From: CAYQNU01 sp964419055
GTDB lineage: Bacteria; Bacteroidota; Bacteroidia; Flavobacteriales_D; Parvicellaceae
NCBI GenBank assembly: GCA_964419055.1
Contig: CAYQNU010000016.1
Location: 30,477-94,476, forward strand
Direction: 5' to 3'
DNA: 64,000 nucleotides
In this document: positions 1 to 8,593 of the stretch, piece by piece
Layout: the number at the start of each line of letters is the position of its first letter
Position numbering within the stretch: position 1 is the stretch's first letter
Notes under the pieces: generated by a model
What the model was told of the DNA's origin: nothing
Database searches by the model: none
What the model saw: only the letters and a program-made list of their open reading frames with translations
Translations under genes and position numbers: made by a program

Positions 1-268
1 AAGAAGAGGTTTTAAGAGATAATCCGCTCACAAATGAAAAATTATTAGCCAATCTAAATTCTAATTGCATCCCCCAATCAAAACCAACTCCAACACCACC
101 ATTTAATAATTTCTTTTTATTGCTTGAATTTAACCAATCAAATGATGTTCCGACTTGTAATCCAAATCTAAAATTTTTGATTTCGTTATCCTCTGTTACA
201 GAAACTTGACTGTAATTTAGTTGTTGAAATCCTAACAAAACGGCAGTTAAAATAAATATTTTTTTCAT
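1..268 (-). CDS. Outer-membrane beta-barrel protein (PorT-like family), 3' part cut by window edge
   Basis: Reading the reverse strand from the ATG at 268 gives 89 codons with no stop before the window edge, so the C-terminal part is missing. It begins MKKIFILTAVLLGFQ with a Sec signal peptide ending near NYSQ. Alternating Gly/aromatic stretches follow (FRFGLQVGTSFDW, then GVGVGFDWGMQLEFRLANNF), typical of the first strands of PorT-type outer-membrane barrels in Bacteroidota. PorT itself belongs to the type IX secretion system, but the family is broad and only the N-terminus is visible, so no specific function is assigned. It is divergent from gldB, with about 66 bases between the two starts. 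Confidence 0.6.
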   Translation of the reverse strand, partial: MKKIFILTAVLLGFQQLNYSQVSVTEDNEIKNFRFGLQVGTSFDWLNSSNKKKLLNGGVGVGFDWGMQLEFRLANNFSFVSGLSLKTSS

Positions 269-291
269 TTTTTATAATTTTATGAATATAA

Positions 292-325
292 TTGACTGCG
301 AAATTAATATAAATTCAGATTTTTG
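292..325 (+). promoter_or_regulatory. Probable gldB promoter
   Basis: TTG at 292-294 is followed 23 bases later by GATTTTTG (318-325), one mismatch from the Bacteroidota -7 box TAnnTTTG. The ATG at 335 lies only nine bases after the box, so the leader would be very short. The same TTG + 23 + box spacing occurs ahead of sucD and hisS. Confidence 0.4.
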
Positions 326-334
326 CGCTACATT

Positions 335-1375
335 ATGATGAAAATAAAACAATCTTCTTTAAAACGACTTTTTCGTTTTTTCAATATTCTATGGGCAATT
401 CCTCTTTTTTTGAGCTGTAATTCCAATCCATTAGACGTGGATGTTAGTGAAATAGAGGTTCAATTAACCGTGCAAAGGATGGAAAAGGATATGATGGGTT
501 ATTCAGGAAACGATTACAGTGAGTTGAATAATCAATTGATACAAAAATACGGAGTACTTTATGAAATTTGGATGACTAATATGTTAGGAGAAGTTCCTCC
601 TTCCGATCCAATAGCTCCCGAAAGCCTTAAATTGTTTCTAAATCATCCAGACATGACCGAGATTTTTAAAGAAATAAATCTAAAGTTTGATGATTTTAGT
701 CCCTATGAAGAAAAGTTTAAGGAGTGTTTCCAATATTATAAATATTATTTCCCAGATTCTGTAGTTCCAACGATCATTACCTTTTACAGTAATTTTAATG
801 CAAATGTGTTTCCTTATGGTAATCACTTAGCAATTGGACTAGACATGTATTTAGGGGCCGATCATCCTATAGTCAACTCCATACCTAAAGATATGTTTCC
901 CCAATATATTAAAGATAGGATGGATGAAAAATATTTAGTTGCTGATGGAATGAAATTTTGGCTATTGAGCAAATTTGCTAATGAAGAACAATCCGATTTT
1001 TTAAGCACAATAGTTTCACTTGGAAAAGTAATGTATTTATTGGATTGTGTGTTACCAAATGAAAAAGATGAGATTAAAATTGGATATACAGAATCTCAAT
1101 TACTTTGGTGCAAGGATTTCGAAACCAAAATATGGCAAACTATTGTAGATGAAAAAGTGCTCTATAGTAAAGATAAGTTGGTGATTATGCAATATCTGAA
1201 TGAAGGGCCTTTTACTAAAGATTATCCTCATGAATCACCCTCACGATTAGGTGTTTGGTTAGGATGGCAGATAGTAAGAGATTATATGGAGTACACGGGT
1301 GCCTCGGTTGATGAATTATTAAAACAAAAAAGCGCTAAAGTGATTTTAAAACATTATTCTCAAGGCGAACGATAG
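335..1375 (+). CDS. gldB: Gliding motility lipoprotein GldB
   Basis: This 346-residue protein matches GldB in length and layout. A short basic N-terminus and hydrophobic segment end in a lipobox, IPLFLSC, so it should be a lipoprotein. The body has the aromatic, acidic composition of GldB, including GNHLAIGLDMYLG and the C-terminal stretch PSRLGVWLGWQIVRDYM, which resembles the peptidase-like GldB/DUF2268 fold. GldB is needed for Flavobacterium gliding and T9SS function, but its biochemical role is not firmly known. A TTG at 323 is in frame but lies inside the likely -7 box, so the ATG at 335 is preferred. gldC follows 94 bases downstream, the usual gldB-gldC pairing. Confidence 0.9.
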   Translation: MMKIKQSSLKRLFRFFNILWAIPLFLSCNSNPLDVDVSEIEVQLTVQRMEKDMMGYSGNDYSELNNQLIQKYGVLYEIWMTNMLGEVPPSDPIAPESLKLFLNHPDMTEIFKEINLKFDDFSPYEEKFKECFQYYKYYFPDSVVPTIITFYSNFNANVFPYGNHLAIGLDMYLGADHPIVNSIPKDMFPQYIKDRMDEKYLVADGMKFWLLSKFANEEQSDFLSTIVSLGKVMYLLDCVLPNEKDEIKIGYTESQLLWCKDFETKIWQTIVDEKVLYSKDKLVIMQYLNEGPFTKDYPHESPSRLGVWLGWQIVRDYMEYTGASVDELLKQKSAKVILKHYSQGER

Positions 1376-1469
1376 ATTTGAGAAGAGTTATTACTTTTAC
1401 AAAATAAAAAAAGGGTCGTAAATTAAGTGAAGAGTATTTCGCATTATTTAAAATAATAAATGGTATTCA

Positions 1470-1811
1470 ATGAAAGAAATTAAAATAAAGGTAGGATTAG
1501 ACGAAAATAATATTCCTGATAAAATGTATTGGCAGGCTGAGGGAACGGAATCTGATGATAACCAAGCCAAGGCAATGTTATTGTCTATTTGGGATTTGAA
1601 AGATCAAAACACCTTTAAGATAGATTTATGGACTAAAGATATGACTGTAGAAGAAATGAAGAAATTCTATTTTCAAACGTTTATTACCATGGCAGATTCT
1701 TTGGAGAAGTCTACTGGTGAAGATGGTATGGCTGATGCTTTGAGAGATTTTGCGGATTTTTTTGGTGAAAAGTTGGGGATCATACCCAAAACAGGGAAGT
1801 TTGATAAATAG
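1470..1811 (+). CDS. gldC: Gliding motility protein GldC
   Basis: A 113-residue protein without a signal peptide, the normal size for GldC. Recognisable features are the start MKEIKIKVGLDENNIPDKM, the central WDLKDQNTFKIDLWTKDM, and the C-terminus with ALRDFADFFGEKLGI. GldC is a small protein that promotes gliding in Flavobacterium johnsoniae and is usually encoded next to gldB, as here. It is mostly polar and acidic and probably cytoplasmic. No terminator is obvious after it. The next gene, porP/sprF, starts 338 bases later and probably has its own promoter. Confidence 0.9.
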   Translation: MKEIKIKVGLDENNIPDKMYWQAEGTESDDNQAKAMLLSIWDLKDQNTFKIDLWTKDMTVEEMKKFYFQTFITMADSLEKSTGEDGMADALRDFADFFGEKLGIIPKTGKFDK

Positions 1812-2149
1812 ATTCTTAAGGTTCGATAATACCTTGTAGTAATCCATTTAAAGAGTAAATAATATCCTTCAAATATTCTTAATTAGTTTGAGTTTAGATA
1901 GTTGATTAACTTTTGACCATATTTGGGATACAATTTAATTAATATCTACAATATTTAATCTCAAATCTACATTCTAAAATCTACCATCGTAAATCTACAA
2001 TCTGCAATTGCTTTTCATCTTTCAATTTGTATTTTTTTAACAAAAACTTGTAGAAATTTTTGAAAGTTTCAAAAAAAGTTATACTTTTACGACTTTGTAA
2101 CTAGGCACAAAATACAAAGAAATAACCTAATTAACTAATATTCAATACA
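1812..2149. repeat. Intergenic region with AATCTACAATC-type repeats
   Basis: No gene is seen in this 338-base gap. Positions 1941-2010 are a degenerate run of AATCTACAAT/AAATCTACATT units, the same family found at 51.5 kb, 60.65 kb and, inverted, at 59.8 and 62.0 kb. The last 100 bases are A/T-rich with a weak -7-like CGACTTTG at 2090-2097 and probably carry the promoter of the porP-gld cluster. Confidence 0.6.
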
Positions 2150-3082
2150 ATGAAGAAAGTTTTATACGCGTTTTCAATGGCTCTGCTAGGGCTTACTTCT
2201 AGCATGACAGCACAACAAGATTATCAATTTACACATTACATGTATGATAATTTATCTTTTAACCCTGGGTACGCAGGATTAAATAAGTCTATTTGTGGAA
2301 CTATGTTGTTTCGACAACAATGGGCAGGTTTTGAGGGTAGACCTCAAACAGGGTTGTTAAACATCCATGCTCCAGTTAAAATGTTAAGAGGAGGATTGGG
2401 TTTGACATACGTAAATGATCAATTAGGTTTTGAGAAAAATAATATGGCAAGATTAGCCTATTCATACCATTTAGGTTTAGGTGCAGGTGATTTAGGAATA
2501 GGTGTTTCTGCAGGTATTATTCAGAAAAGTATTGATGCAGGCTGGATTACTCCAGATGGTACGCCTTGGGCAAATGACGGTAGTATTGCAGCTCAAAATG
2601 CATCTGATTTAGTTCCAGATATTAACTTTGGAGTGTTTTATCAAACTTCTGAGTTATATATGGGGATATCTGCCACTCACTTAGGACAGTTTAATATGGA
2701 TGCTTTAAATCTTAAAAACGTTCACCATTATTTTATTACTGCAGGTTATTTTTACAATATTAATAATCAATGGCAATTACGTCCTTCAGTATTGGTGAAA
2801 TCTGATGCTGCATCTACTCAAATTGATTTAAATGTAAATGTATTATTTAACAAGATGGTTTGGGCAGGTGTAAGTTACCGTTTTGCTGATGCTGTAGCAC
2901 CAATGTTAGGGTATCAAAAACAAATTGGAGGAGGTTTAATGAGAATTGGTTATGCCTATGATGTAACCACTTCTAAGTTGAAAGGTTATAGTAATGGTTC
3001 ACACGATATAATGGTGAATTACTGCTTTAATTTAGATAAACCAATACCTGTACAGAAATCAAAAAACCCCAGATTTTTATAA
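2150..3082 (+). CDS. porP: PorP/SprF family type IX secretion system outer-membrane protein
   Basis: A 310-residue protein with a Sec signal peptide ending near TSSMTAQQ, then the PorP/SprF signature QDYQFTHYMYDNLSFNPGYAG. The rest is Gly/aromatic beta-strand sequence (GGLGLTYVNDQLGFE, MARLAYSYHLGLG, GVSYRFADAVAPMLGYQ), as expected for an outer-membrane barrel. In Bacteroidota the PorP-like protein linked to gldKLMN takes part in T9SS function, while SprF paralogues serve individual exported proteins. Its position directly upstream of gldK makes it the core PorP rather than a cargo-specific SprF, an inference from context. Confidence 0.88.
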   Translation: MKKVLYAFSMALLGLTSSMTAQQDYQFTHYMYDNLSFNPGYAGLNKSICGTMLFRQQWAGFEGRPQTGLLNIHAPVKMLRGGLGLTYVNDQLGFEKNNMARLAYSYHLGLGAGDLGIGVSAGIIQKSIDAGWITPDGTPWANDGSIAAQNASDLVPDINFGVFYQTSELYMGISATHLGQFNMDALNLKNVHHYFITAGYFYNINNQWQLRPSVLVKSDAASTQIDLNVNVLFNKMVWAGVSYRFADAVAPMLGYQKQIGGGLMRIGYAYDVTTSKLKGYSNGSHDIMVNYCFNLDKPIPVQKSKNPRFL

Positions 3083-3201
3083 TTTATTAACAAATTTTGA
3101 AACCAAAGTTATTTAGCTTCGTTAGAGTCAGTTCAAAACCAGAAAATATCAACAATGGAGAGTTGAAAAACTAGCCGGAAGTTAAATTAAAAAAGGGTAG
3201 C

Positions 3202-4698
3202 ATGAAAAAATTAGTGTATTTAGCTTTAATCGCCTTAACCGTAACAAGCTGTGCGGAATCAACCAGAGGTGAATTAGTCGGAGTCCTTGGACGACAAATA
3301 TGGTATCATCCAGATTTGTATGGAATGATGTATATTCCTGCGGGAAGTTACACCATGGGACAAAGTGATGAAGATGTTCCATTTGCAAAGTATTCAAGAG
3401 CCAAAACGGTTTCTGTTCAAGCATTCTTTATGGATCATACCGAAATATCGAATAACGAATATCGTCAATTCGTATTTTGGGTGCGTGATTCTATAGCTCG
3501 TAAAATGCTTGCGGAAGATTTAGGATATGCCGAATGGACTATCCCAACATTAGATGATGAGCTTCAAGAAAAGAGTGATGATGAATGGATATTGGATTGG
3601 AGTGTTAAAATCGATTGGAGAAAAATCGAAGGAAATGTTCAGTTCCCTGTTTTAGCTAATATGTATTTAGGTCAAGCAGATCGTTTCTATGATCGTTTAG
3701 AAATTGATACTCGTAAATTAATGTTTGAATACTATTGGATTGATATGCAGGAAGCAGCTAGAAAAGGTCGTCCTTTAGTTAAAAAGCTTTCTAACGAAGA
3801 ATTTGAAACAGAAATGTCTCAACAAGACCCTGAGCACAGAAATCAAATGCAAAATCCTGATCAACCATTTCCAATGCCAGAAGGAACTCCTCAAGGTAAA
3901 GACTTAGATATGGGTTACAGAAATAGTAAAGGTCAAAACAACGCAATCAGAGGTCACGAAGATCGTTCACGTTTCATTATTAAAGAGATCATTAATGTTT
4001 ATCCTGATACATTGTGTTGGATCCACGACTTTACTTACAGTTTCAACGAGCCAATGACAAACACATATTTTTGGCACATTGCGTATGATAACTACCCTGT
4101 AGTGGGTGTTACTTGGCAACAAGCAAACGCATTCAATGTATGGAGAACAATGTTATTAAACACTTGGAGAGCTGGAGAATGGGAATCATTTGTTCAAGAC
4201 TTTAGATTACCAACAGAAGCTGAGTGGGAATATGCCGCAAGAGGAGGTCTAGATTTAAGTCCATATCCTTGGGGTGGTCCATACATCAGAAACTCAAGAG
4301 GTTGTTTCTTAGGAAACTTTAAGCCTATGAGAGGTCGTTATATGGAAGACGGTGGTTTCCATACAGTAGAAGTTACTGCTTACCATCCAAATGATTATGG
4401 ATTGTATTGTATGGCTGGTAACGTTGCTGAATGGTGTAGCACTGCGTATGATGAATCTGTTTATGAGTTTTCACACGATTTAAATCCTGAATATAAATAT
4501 AATGCATTGGATCACGATCCACCTTCTATGAAAAGAAAAGTTATTCGTGGTGGTTCTTGGAAAGATATTGGGTACTATCTTCAAACTGGAACACGTACTT
4601 ATGAATATCAAGATTCAGCAAAATCGTATGTTGGTTACCGCAGTGTAATGACCTATTTAGGTAGAGGTGGGCCAAACAAAGATGGAGAAGGACTATAA
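3202..4698 (+). CDS. gldK: Gliding motility / T9SS lipoprotein GldK
   Basis: A 498-residue lipoprotein: hydrophobic N-terminus with lipobox ALTVTSC (Cys17). It contains the formylglycine-generating-enzyme-like fold of GldK/PorK, seen in IPAGSYTMGQSDED near residue 47, RLPTEAEWEYAARGG around residue 340, MAGNVAEWC around 410 and VIRGGSWKD near 450. Known role: GldK and GldN form the large periplasmic ring that anchors the T9SS under the outer membrane, and the FGE-like domain is structural rather than catalytic. The gene lies 119 bases after porP and 127 bases before gldL. Confidence 0.95.
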   Translation: MKKLVYLALIALTVTSCAESTRGELVGVLGRQIWYHPDLYGMMYIPAGSYTMGQSDEDVPFAKYSRAKTVSVQAFFMDHTEISNNEYRQFVFWVRDSIARKMLAEDLGYAEWTIPTLDDELQEKSDDEWILDWSVKIDWRKIEGNVQFPVLANMYLGQADRFYDRLEIDTRKLMFEYYWIDMQEAARKGRPLVKKLSNEEFETEMSQQDPEHRNQMQNPDQPFPMPEGTPQGKDLDMGYRNSKGQNNAIRGHEDRSRFIIKEIINVYPDTLCWIHDFTYSFNEPMTNTYFWHIAYDNYPVVGVTWQQANAFNVWRTMLLNTWRAGEWESFVQDFRLPTEAEWEYAARGGLDLSPYPWGGPYIRNSRGCFLGNFKPMRGRYMEDGGFHTVEVTAYHPNDYGLYCMAGNVAEWCSTAYDESVYEFSHDLNPEYKYNALDHDPPSMKRKVIRGGSWKDIGYYLQTGTRTYEYQDSAKSYVGYRSVMTYLGRGGPNKDGEGL

Positions 4699-4759
4699 TC
4701 TTCAAAAATAATAAATAATAAAAAAAATGTATTTTTAACATTTATTATAAAAAAGTTTC

Positions 4760-4767
4760 TATTTTCG
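4760..4767 (+). promoter_or_regulatory. Possible internal promoter ahead of gldL
   Basis: TATTTTCG, one base from TAnnTTTG, lies 58 bases before the gldL ATG in the 127-base gap after gldK. No clear -33 element is seen, so this is tentative. Confidence 0.25.
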
Positions 4768-4825
4768 CAAATCAGTAAAATCAAATAAATAACAATTGTC
4801 TAACATTTAAAAAAAAGCAAGGAAA

Positions 4826-5665
4826 ATGAGTGGTAACAGTTTTTTCGCAAGTAAGAGATTCAAAAACGGAATGAAGTTCGTTTATGGATGGGGTGGAGCC
4901 GTAGTAATCGTAGGAGCAATGTTTAAAATCCAACACTGGCCTGGTGCGAGTGTCGTTCTCATCGGAGGATTGGGAGTTGAAGCAGTAATCTTTATTTTAT
5001 CAGCCTTTGAACCATTACACGAGGAAGTGGATTGGACATTGGTTTATCCTGAATTAGCTATGGGTCATTCAATGGATGAATTGCATTCATTACCAGAAGT
5101 TGACGAACATCACGTAGAAGAAATCGGAAGCGATTTATCTGTTGTTGAGCAATTAGATAATATGTTAGCTCAAGCTAAAATTGAACCTGAATTAATTCAA
5201 AGTTTAGGAGATGGTTTAAGAAATTTATCTTCAAGCACTAAAGGATTAGGTGACTTATCTAAAGCTACTGCTGCTACAGATGAATTTGTAGGAAATATCC
5301 AATCAGCTTCAACAAGAGTTGGTAAATTGTCAGATGCTTATGAGAATGCATCTAAATCATTAATGGGTCTTACTGACACAACAGGTGACGGTAAAAACTT
5401 TGGTGAACAAATGCAAAAAGTTACAGGAAATTTAGCTGCATTAAACAATGTATATGAAATGCAATTAAAAGGAGCTTCTGAGCATTTAGGTGCTACTGAA
5501 AAAATGTACAGTGGAATCAATGAGTTGATGACCAACTTACATTCATCTCTTGATGATACTAAACGTTACAAAGAAACTATGTCTTCATTAAGCAAAAACT
5601 TGTCTGCTTTGAATACTGTTTATGGTAACATGCTTTCAGCTATGAATGTAAATGTTAATAATTAA
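4826..5665 (+). CDS. gldL: Gliding motor protein GldL
   Basis: A 279-residue inner-membrane protein. Two transmembrane helices lie at about residues 18-33 and 41-61, separated by the conserved KIQHWPGA loop. The second helix contains Glu52 (GLGVEAVIF), and Glu62 follows in AFEP. These correspond to the glutamates implicated in proton flow in Flavobacterium GldL. The long cytoplasmic tail is helical and coiled-coil-like, with repeated LSKATAAT/ALNNVYEMQLKGA stretches. GldL forms a pentamer around the GldM transmembrane helices and powers T9SS export and gliding. It is followed after 61 bases by gldM. Confidence 0.95.
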   Translation: MSGNSFFASKRFKNGMKFVYGWGGAVVIVGAMFKIQHWPGASVVLIGGLGVEAVIFILSAFEPLHEEVDWTLVYPELAMGHSMDELHSLPEVDEHHVEEIGSDLSVVEQLDNMLAQAKIEPELIQSLGDGLRNLSSSTKGLGDLSKATAATDEFVGNIQSASTRVGKLSDAYENASKSLMGLTDTTGDGKNFGEQMQKVTGNLAALNNVYEMQLKGASEHLGATEKMYSGINELMTNLHSSLDDTKRYKETMSSLSKNLSALNTVYGNMLSAMNVNVNN

Positions 5666-5726
5666 GCTGTATCTTTTTTACTAAAGGTACATTAAACGTA
5701 TTATTAACAATTAAAACTTAAATATT

Positions 5727-7529
5727 ATGGGAGGAGGTAAAGAAACCCCAAGACAGAAAATGATTGGTCTTATGTACCTAGTACTTATGGCCCTTCTAGC
5801 AATGAACGTTTCAAAAGAGGTAATCAACGCATTCGTTACATTGAATGATAAGATTGAAGCAGGGAACGTTATTATTAAAGGAACAATGGAAGGAGCCTAT
5901 GGTTCTTTCGATCAAGCAATAGCTGGTTTAACTGCTCAAAAAGCAGGTCCAGATGAGATTGAAAACGTTAAAAAAATTCAAGCTCAAGCGTTACAAATCA
6001 AAGAATGGAGTAAATCGTTAACAAACTATTTTGTTAGTGAGTCAAGTAGATTAATTCAAGAATCTGGTGATGCTTCTTTTGGTATGGTAGATGAGTTATC
6101 ACCTCCAGGAGATAAACATTACCGAATAGATGAAGCAGGTTACTTTCATTTATTTGGATTGATGCACTTGTCTAAAAAAGATGATTATGACGTTGCTACA
6201 CGTTTGTACATTGGTGATGGTGGTCATGAAAATCCAACAGGTACTTTCTTAGTAGATAGTATCACAGGTTTTAGAGATAGAATTTGTACATTAATTGCAA
6301 ATTATAAAGATGATAAAGGTACTTATTCCTTTACACCACCTCAGATCAGACCTGATATGGAAAATGATCCCGCTTCAACAAAAGCATTTAATGATGAATT
6401 GAAAAAGGCATTAGCTACAGTTAATCCTTTAGATACAGCATTGATTGCTCAAATATATGGAATTTTGTCACCACCTGTGAAAACAATGAACCACGGACTT
6501 GAATATCCTTGGATTGCCAAACAATTTGACCATGCTCCATTAGTAGCTGCTATTGCAATGTTTACTTCTATTCGTGCAGACATTTTACAAGCTGAGAATA
6601 AAGCTGTAAATCACATTGCAGGAAGAGTTGTTGCTCCTAAATTCAATTTCAACAAAATTGAACCATTAGCATTTGCACCTGCAAGTTATATTAATCAAGG
6701 TGATTCTATCAAATTGAAAGTTATGATTGCAGCTTACGATTCAACTGAGAACATGAAATTGAAATACTGGGTTGATGATTCAACACGTTCAGGAGATGGT
6801 ACTCCTTTTGAAGCTGCTGCTGGTTCTCAGTTAAGATTACCTGGAGGAAGCGTAGGAGATCATACAGTATATGGTACTATTGCAGTAAAAGAAAAAGGTG
6901 TTGAGAAATTTAAACCTTGGTCTTTCAAATATTCAGTTGGTGCACCAAATGCTGCCGTTTCTGCTTATGATTTAAATGTATTATACTCAGGATGGGATAA
7001 CAGAATTAAAGTTGCTGCTGGTGGATTTGATCCTTCATTAGTAACAGTAAACTGTAGCGGATGTTCAAGTTTCTCTAAATCAGGTGATTTTTATGTTGCC
7101 AAAGTTCAAGGGATTAAAGGTGAAGCAACCATTTCTGTTAGTGCTAAGACTCCAGACGGAAAGTCAGTATCTTTAGCTTCTGAGAAATTTAGAATTTTCC
7201 CATTACCTAAACCAGAGCCTAAATACGCTGGTCAAGGATTCGAGAAAAGTTCTATGAACGTTGCTACAGCTAAAGCTTGTCCTCCTTTGAAAGCAGTAAT
7301 GGATGGACCATTGAATGTTCCTTACAACATTACTCAATTCAAAATGGTAGTATCTAAAGGGGGTAAAACAGCCACTTTAACTTCATCAAGTAATGCATTG
7401 ACTGCAGAGATGAAAGCAGCTATTTCAGCAATGAGTAAAGGGTCTCAATTGACGTTTATGGATATTAGAGCTGCTGGACCTAGTGGAAAAGCTGTTCCAA
7501 TTGGTAACCTTTCTTATGTTTTAGAGTAA
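5727..7529 (+). CDS. gldM: Gliding motor shaft protein GldM
   Basis: This 600-residue protein begins with the hallmark GldM N-terminus, MGGGKETPRQKMIGLMYLVL, containing the single transmembrane helix (about 12-30) that inserts into the GldL pentamer. A long periplasmic region follows: a helical first domain with KSLTNYFV, then beta-rich domains with PWIAKQFDHAPLVAA near 265, IEPLAFAPASYINQGD near 310, SAYDLNVLYSGWDNRIKVAA near 415, and a C-terminal domain that binds the GldK/GldN ring in the known system. At 600 residues it is longer than the roughly 510-520 usual for GldM/PorM, the extra length apparently lying in the N-terminal half. gldN starts 24 bases downstream. Confidence 0.95.
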   Translation: MGGGKETPRQKMIGLMYLVLMALLAMNVSKEVINAFVTLNDKIEAGNVIIKGTMEGAYGSFDQAIAGLTAQKAGPDEIENVKKIQAQALQIKEWSKSLTNYFVSESSRLIQESGDASFGMVDELSPPGDKHYRIDEAGYFHLFGLMHLSKKDDYDVATRLYIGDGGHENPTGTFLVDSITGFRDRICTLIANYKDDKGTYSFTPPQIRPDMENDPASTKAFNDELKKALATVNPLDTALIAQIYGILSPPVKTMNHGLEYPWIAKQFDHAPLVAAIAMFTSIRADILQAENKAVNHIAGRVVAPKFNFNKIEPLAFAPASYINQGDSIKLKVMIAAYDSTENMKLKYWVDDSTRSGDGTPFEAAAGSQLRLPGGSVGDHTVYGTIAVKEKGVEKFKPWSFKYSVGAPNAAVSAYDLNVLYSGWDNRIKVAAGGFDPSLVTVNCSGCSSFSKSGDFYVAKVQGIKGEATISVSAKTPDGKSVSLASEKFRIFPLPKPEPKYAGQGFEKSSMNVATAKACPPLKAVMDGPLNVPYNITQFKMVVSKGGKTATLTSSSNALTAEMKAAISAMSKGSQLTFMDIRAAGPSGKAVPIGNLSYVLE

Positions 7530-7553
7530 AAAAGATTTTAAAATTAAAACACT

Positions 7554-8480
7554 ATGTTAAAAAGATTTATTGAAACCACCACCTTACTAGCATTTTTTTC
7601 AAGTGTTGCATTTGCTCAAGTACCACCTAGTTCGGGTGTAACCGTTGAGTCAGGTGTTTTGGATGGAGTATATGTTCCAGAACATGTACCTACAAAACGT
7701 GTGATACAATATACTCACTTGAGAGAGGCAGATGTAATGTGGAGTAAACGTGTTTGGCGTACAATTGATCTTAGAGAAAAGATGAATCATCCTTTGTACT
7801 ATCCAGAGGTTCCAATTTCTGATAGAAGATCATTGTTTGATGTAATTAAATATGGTGTTTTGGAAGAAGGAAGTCTTACTATATATGCATTGGGAGCAAC
7901 ATTTGACGATCAGTTTAAAGCACCAGTATTAAGAATGACTAGTGAGACAGAGGCGGTTTACAAAAATCGTGTTGCGTCTTATTTTGGAACATCTGTTTTA
8001 GTGCCTGTTTTTGATGCCAATGGTGACCCTGTTGATGCAGATGGAGATGGTGTGGAAGATTACAGAGATACCACAACCTTTTATGACACACGTGAGATTA
8101 TCAAATATGAAATCAAAGAAGATTGGTTTTTTGATAAACAACGTTCTGTATTGGATGTAAGAATTATTGGTATTTGCCCGGTTGTTTATGATATACAACA
8201 AGGTCAAATTCTTGGAGAGAAAGGTTTATTTTGGTTATATTTTCCAGAGTGTAGATATGTATTTCAAAACTTTTTTGTTTACAATCCAGGGAACGATGCT
8301 CAACGTATGAGTTATGACGATTTATTTTGGAAAAGACAATTTTCATCATACATTCACAAAGAAAGTAACATTTTCGACCGAATGGTTTCACCATCTTGGG
8401 TAGGTGTTGAAGCTTTGCTAGAAAGTGAGAAAATTAAAGGTGAAATGTTCCAATTGGAACATGATCTTTGGAATTTGTAA
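7554..8480 (+). CDS. gldN: Gliding motility / T9SS ring protein GldN
   Basis: A 308-residue periplasmic protein with a signal peptide (MLKRFIETTTLLAFFSSVAF-AQ). Family landmarks are VDGVYVPEHVPTKRVI-like sequence (here LDGVYVPEHVPTKRVIQYT), DVMWSKRVWRTIDLREKMN, and the C-terminal DDLFWKRQFSSYIHKESN. GldN/PorN pairs with GldK in the periplasmic ring of the T9SS and is contacted by the tip of GldM. It is tightly linked to gldM and followed by an intrinsic terminator, which closes the classical gldKLMN operon. Confidence 0.95.
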   Translation: MLKRFIETTTLLAFFSSVAFAQVPPSSGVTVESGVLDGVYVPEHVPTKRVIQYTHLREADVMWSKRVWRTIDLREKMNHPLYYPEVPISDRRSLFDVIKYGVLEEGSLTIYALGATFDDQFKAPVLRMTSETEAVYKNRVASYFGTSVLVPVFDANGDPVDADGDGVEDYRDTTTFYDTREIIKYEIKEDWFFDKQRSVLDVRIIGICPVVYDIQQGQILGEKGLFWLYFPECRYVFQNFFVYNPGNDAQRMSYDDLFWKRQFSSYIHKESNIFDRMVSPSWVGVEALLESEKIKGEMFQLEHDLWNL

Positions 8481-8508
8481 AATCCATTAATTTGATTTAA
8501 TACAAAAA

Positions 8509-8536
8509 GAGCCGCATATTGCGGCTCATTTTTTTG
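8509..8536 (+). terminator. Intrinsic terminator after gldN
   Basis: GAGCCGCA, loop TAT, TGCGGCTC (8509-8527) followed by a run of T. It separates the gldKLMN operon from the second gldM gene. Confidence 0.85.
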
Positions 8537-8593
8537 TACCTTTTTTTTACTTGGTCATTACACAAGTATTATTAACCAATTAAATCTAAAGTT

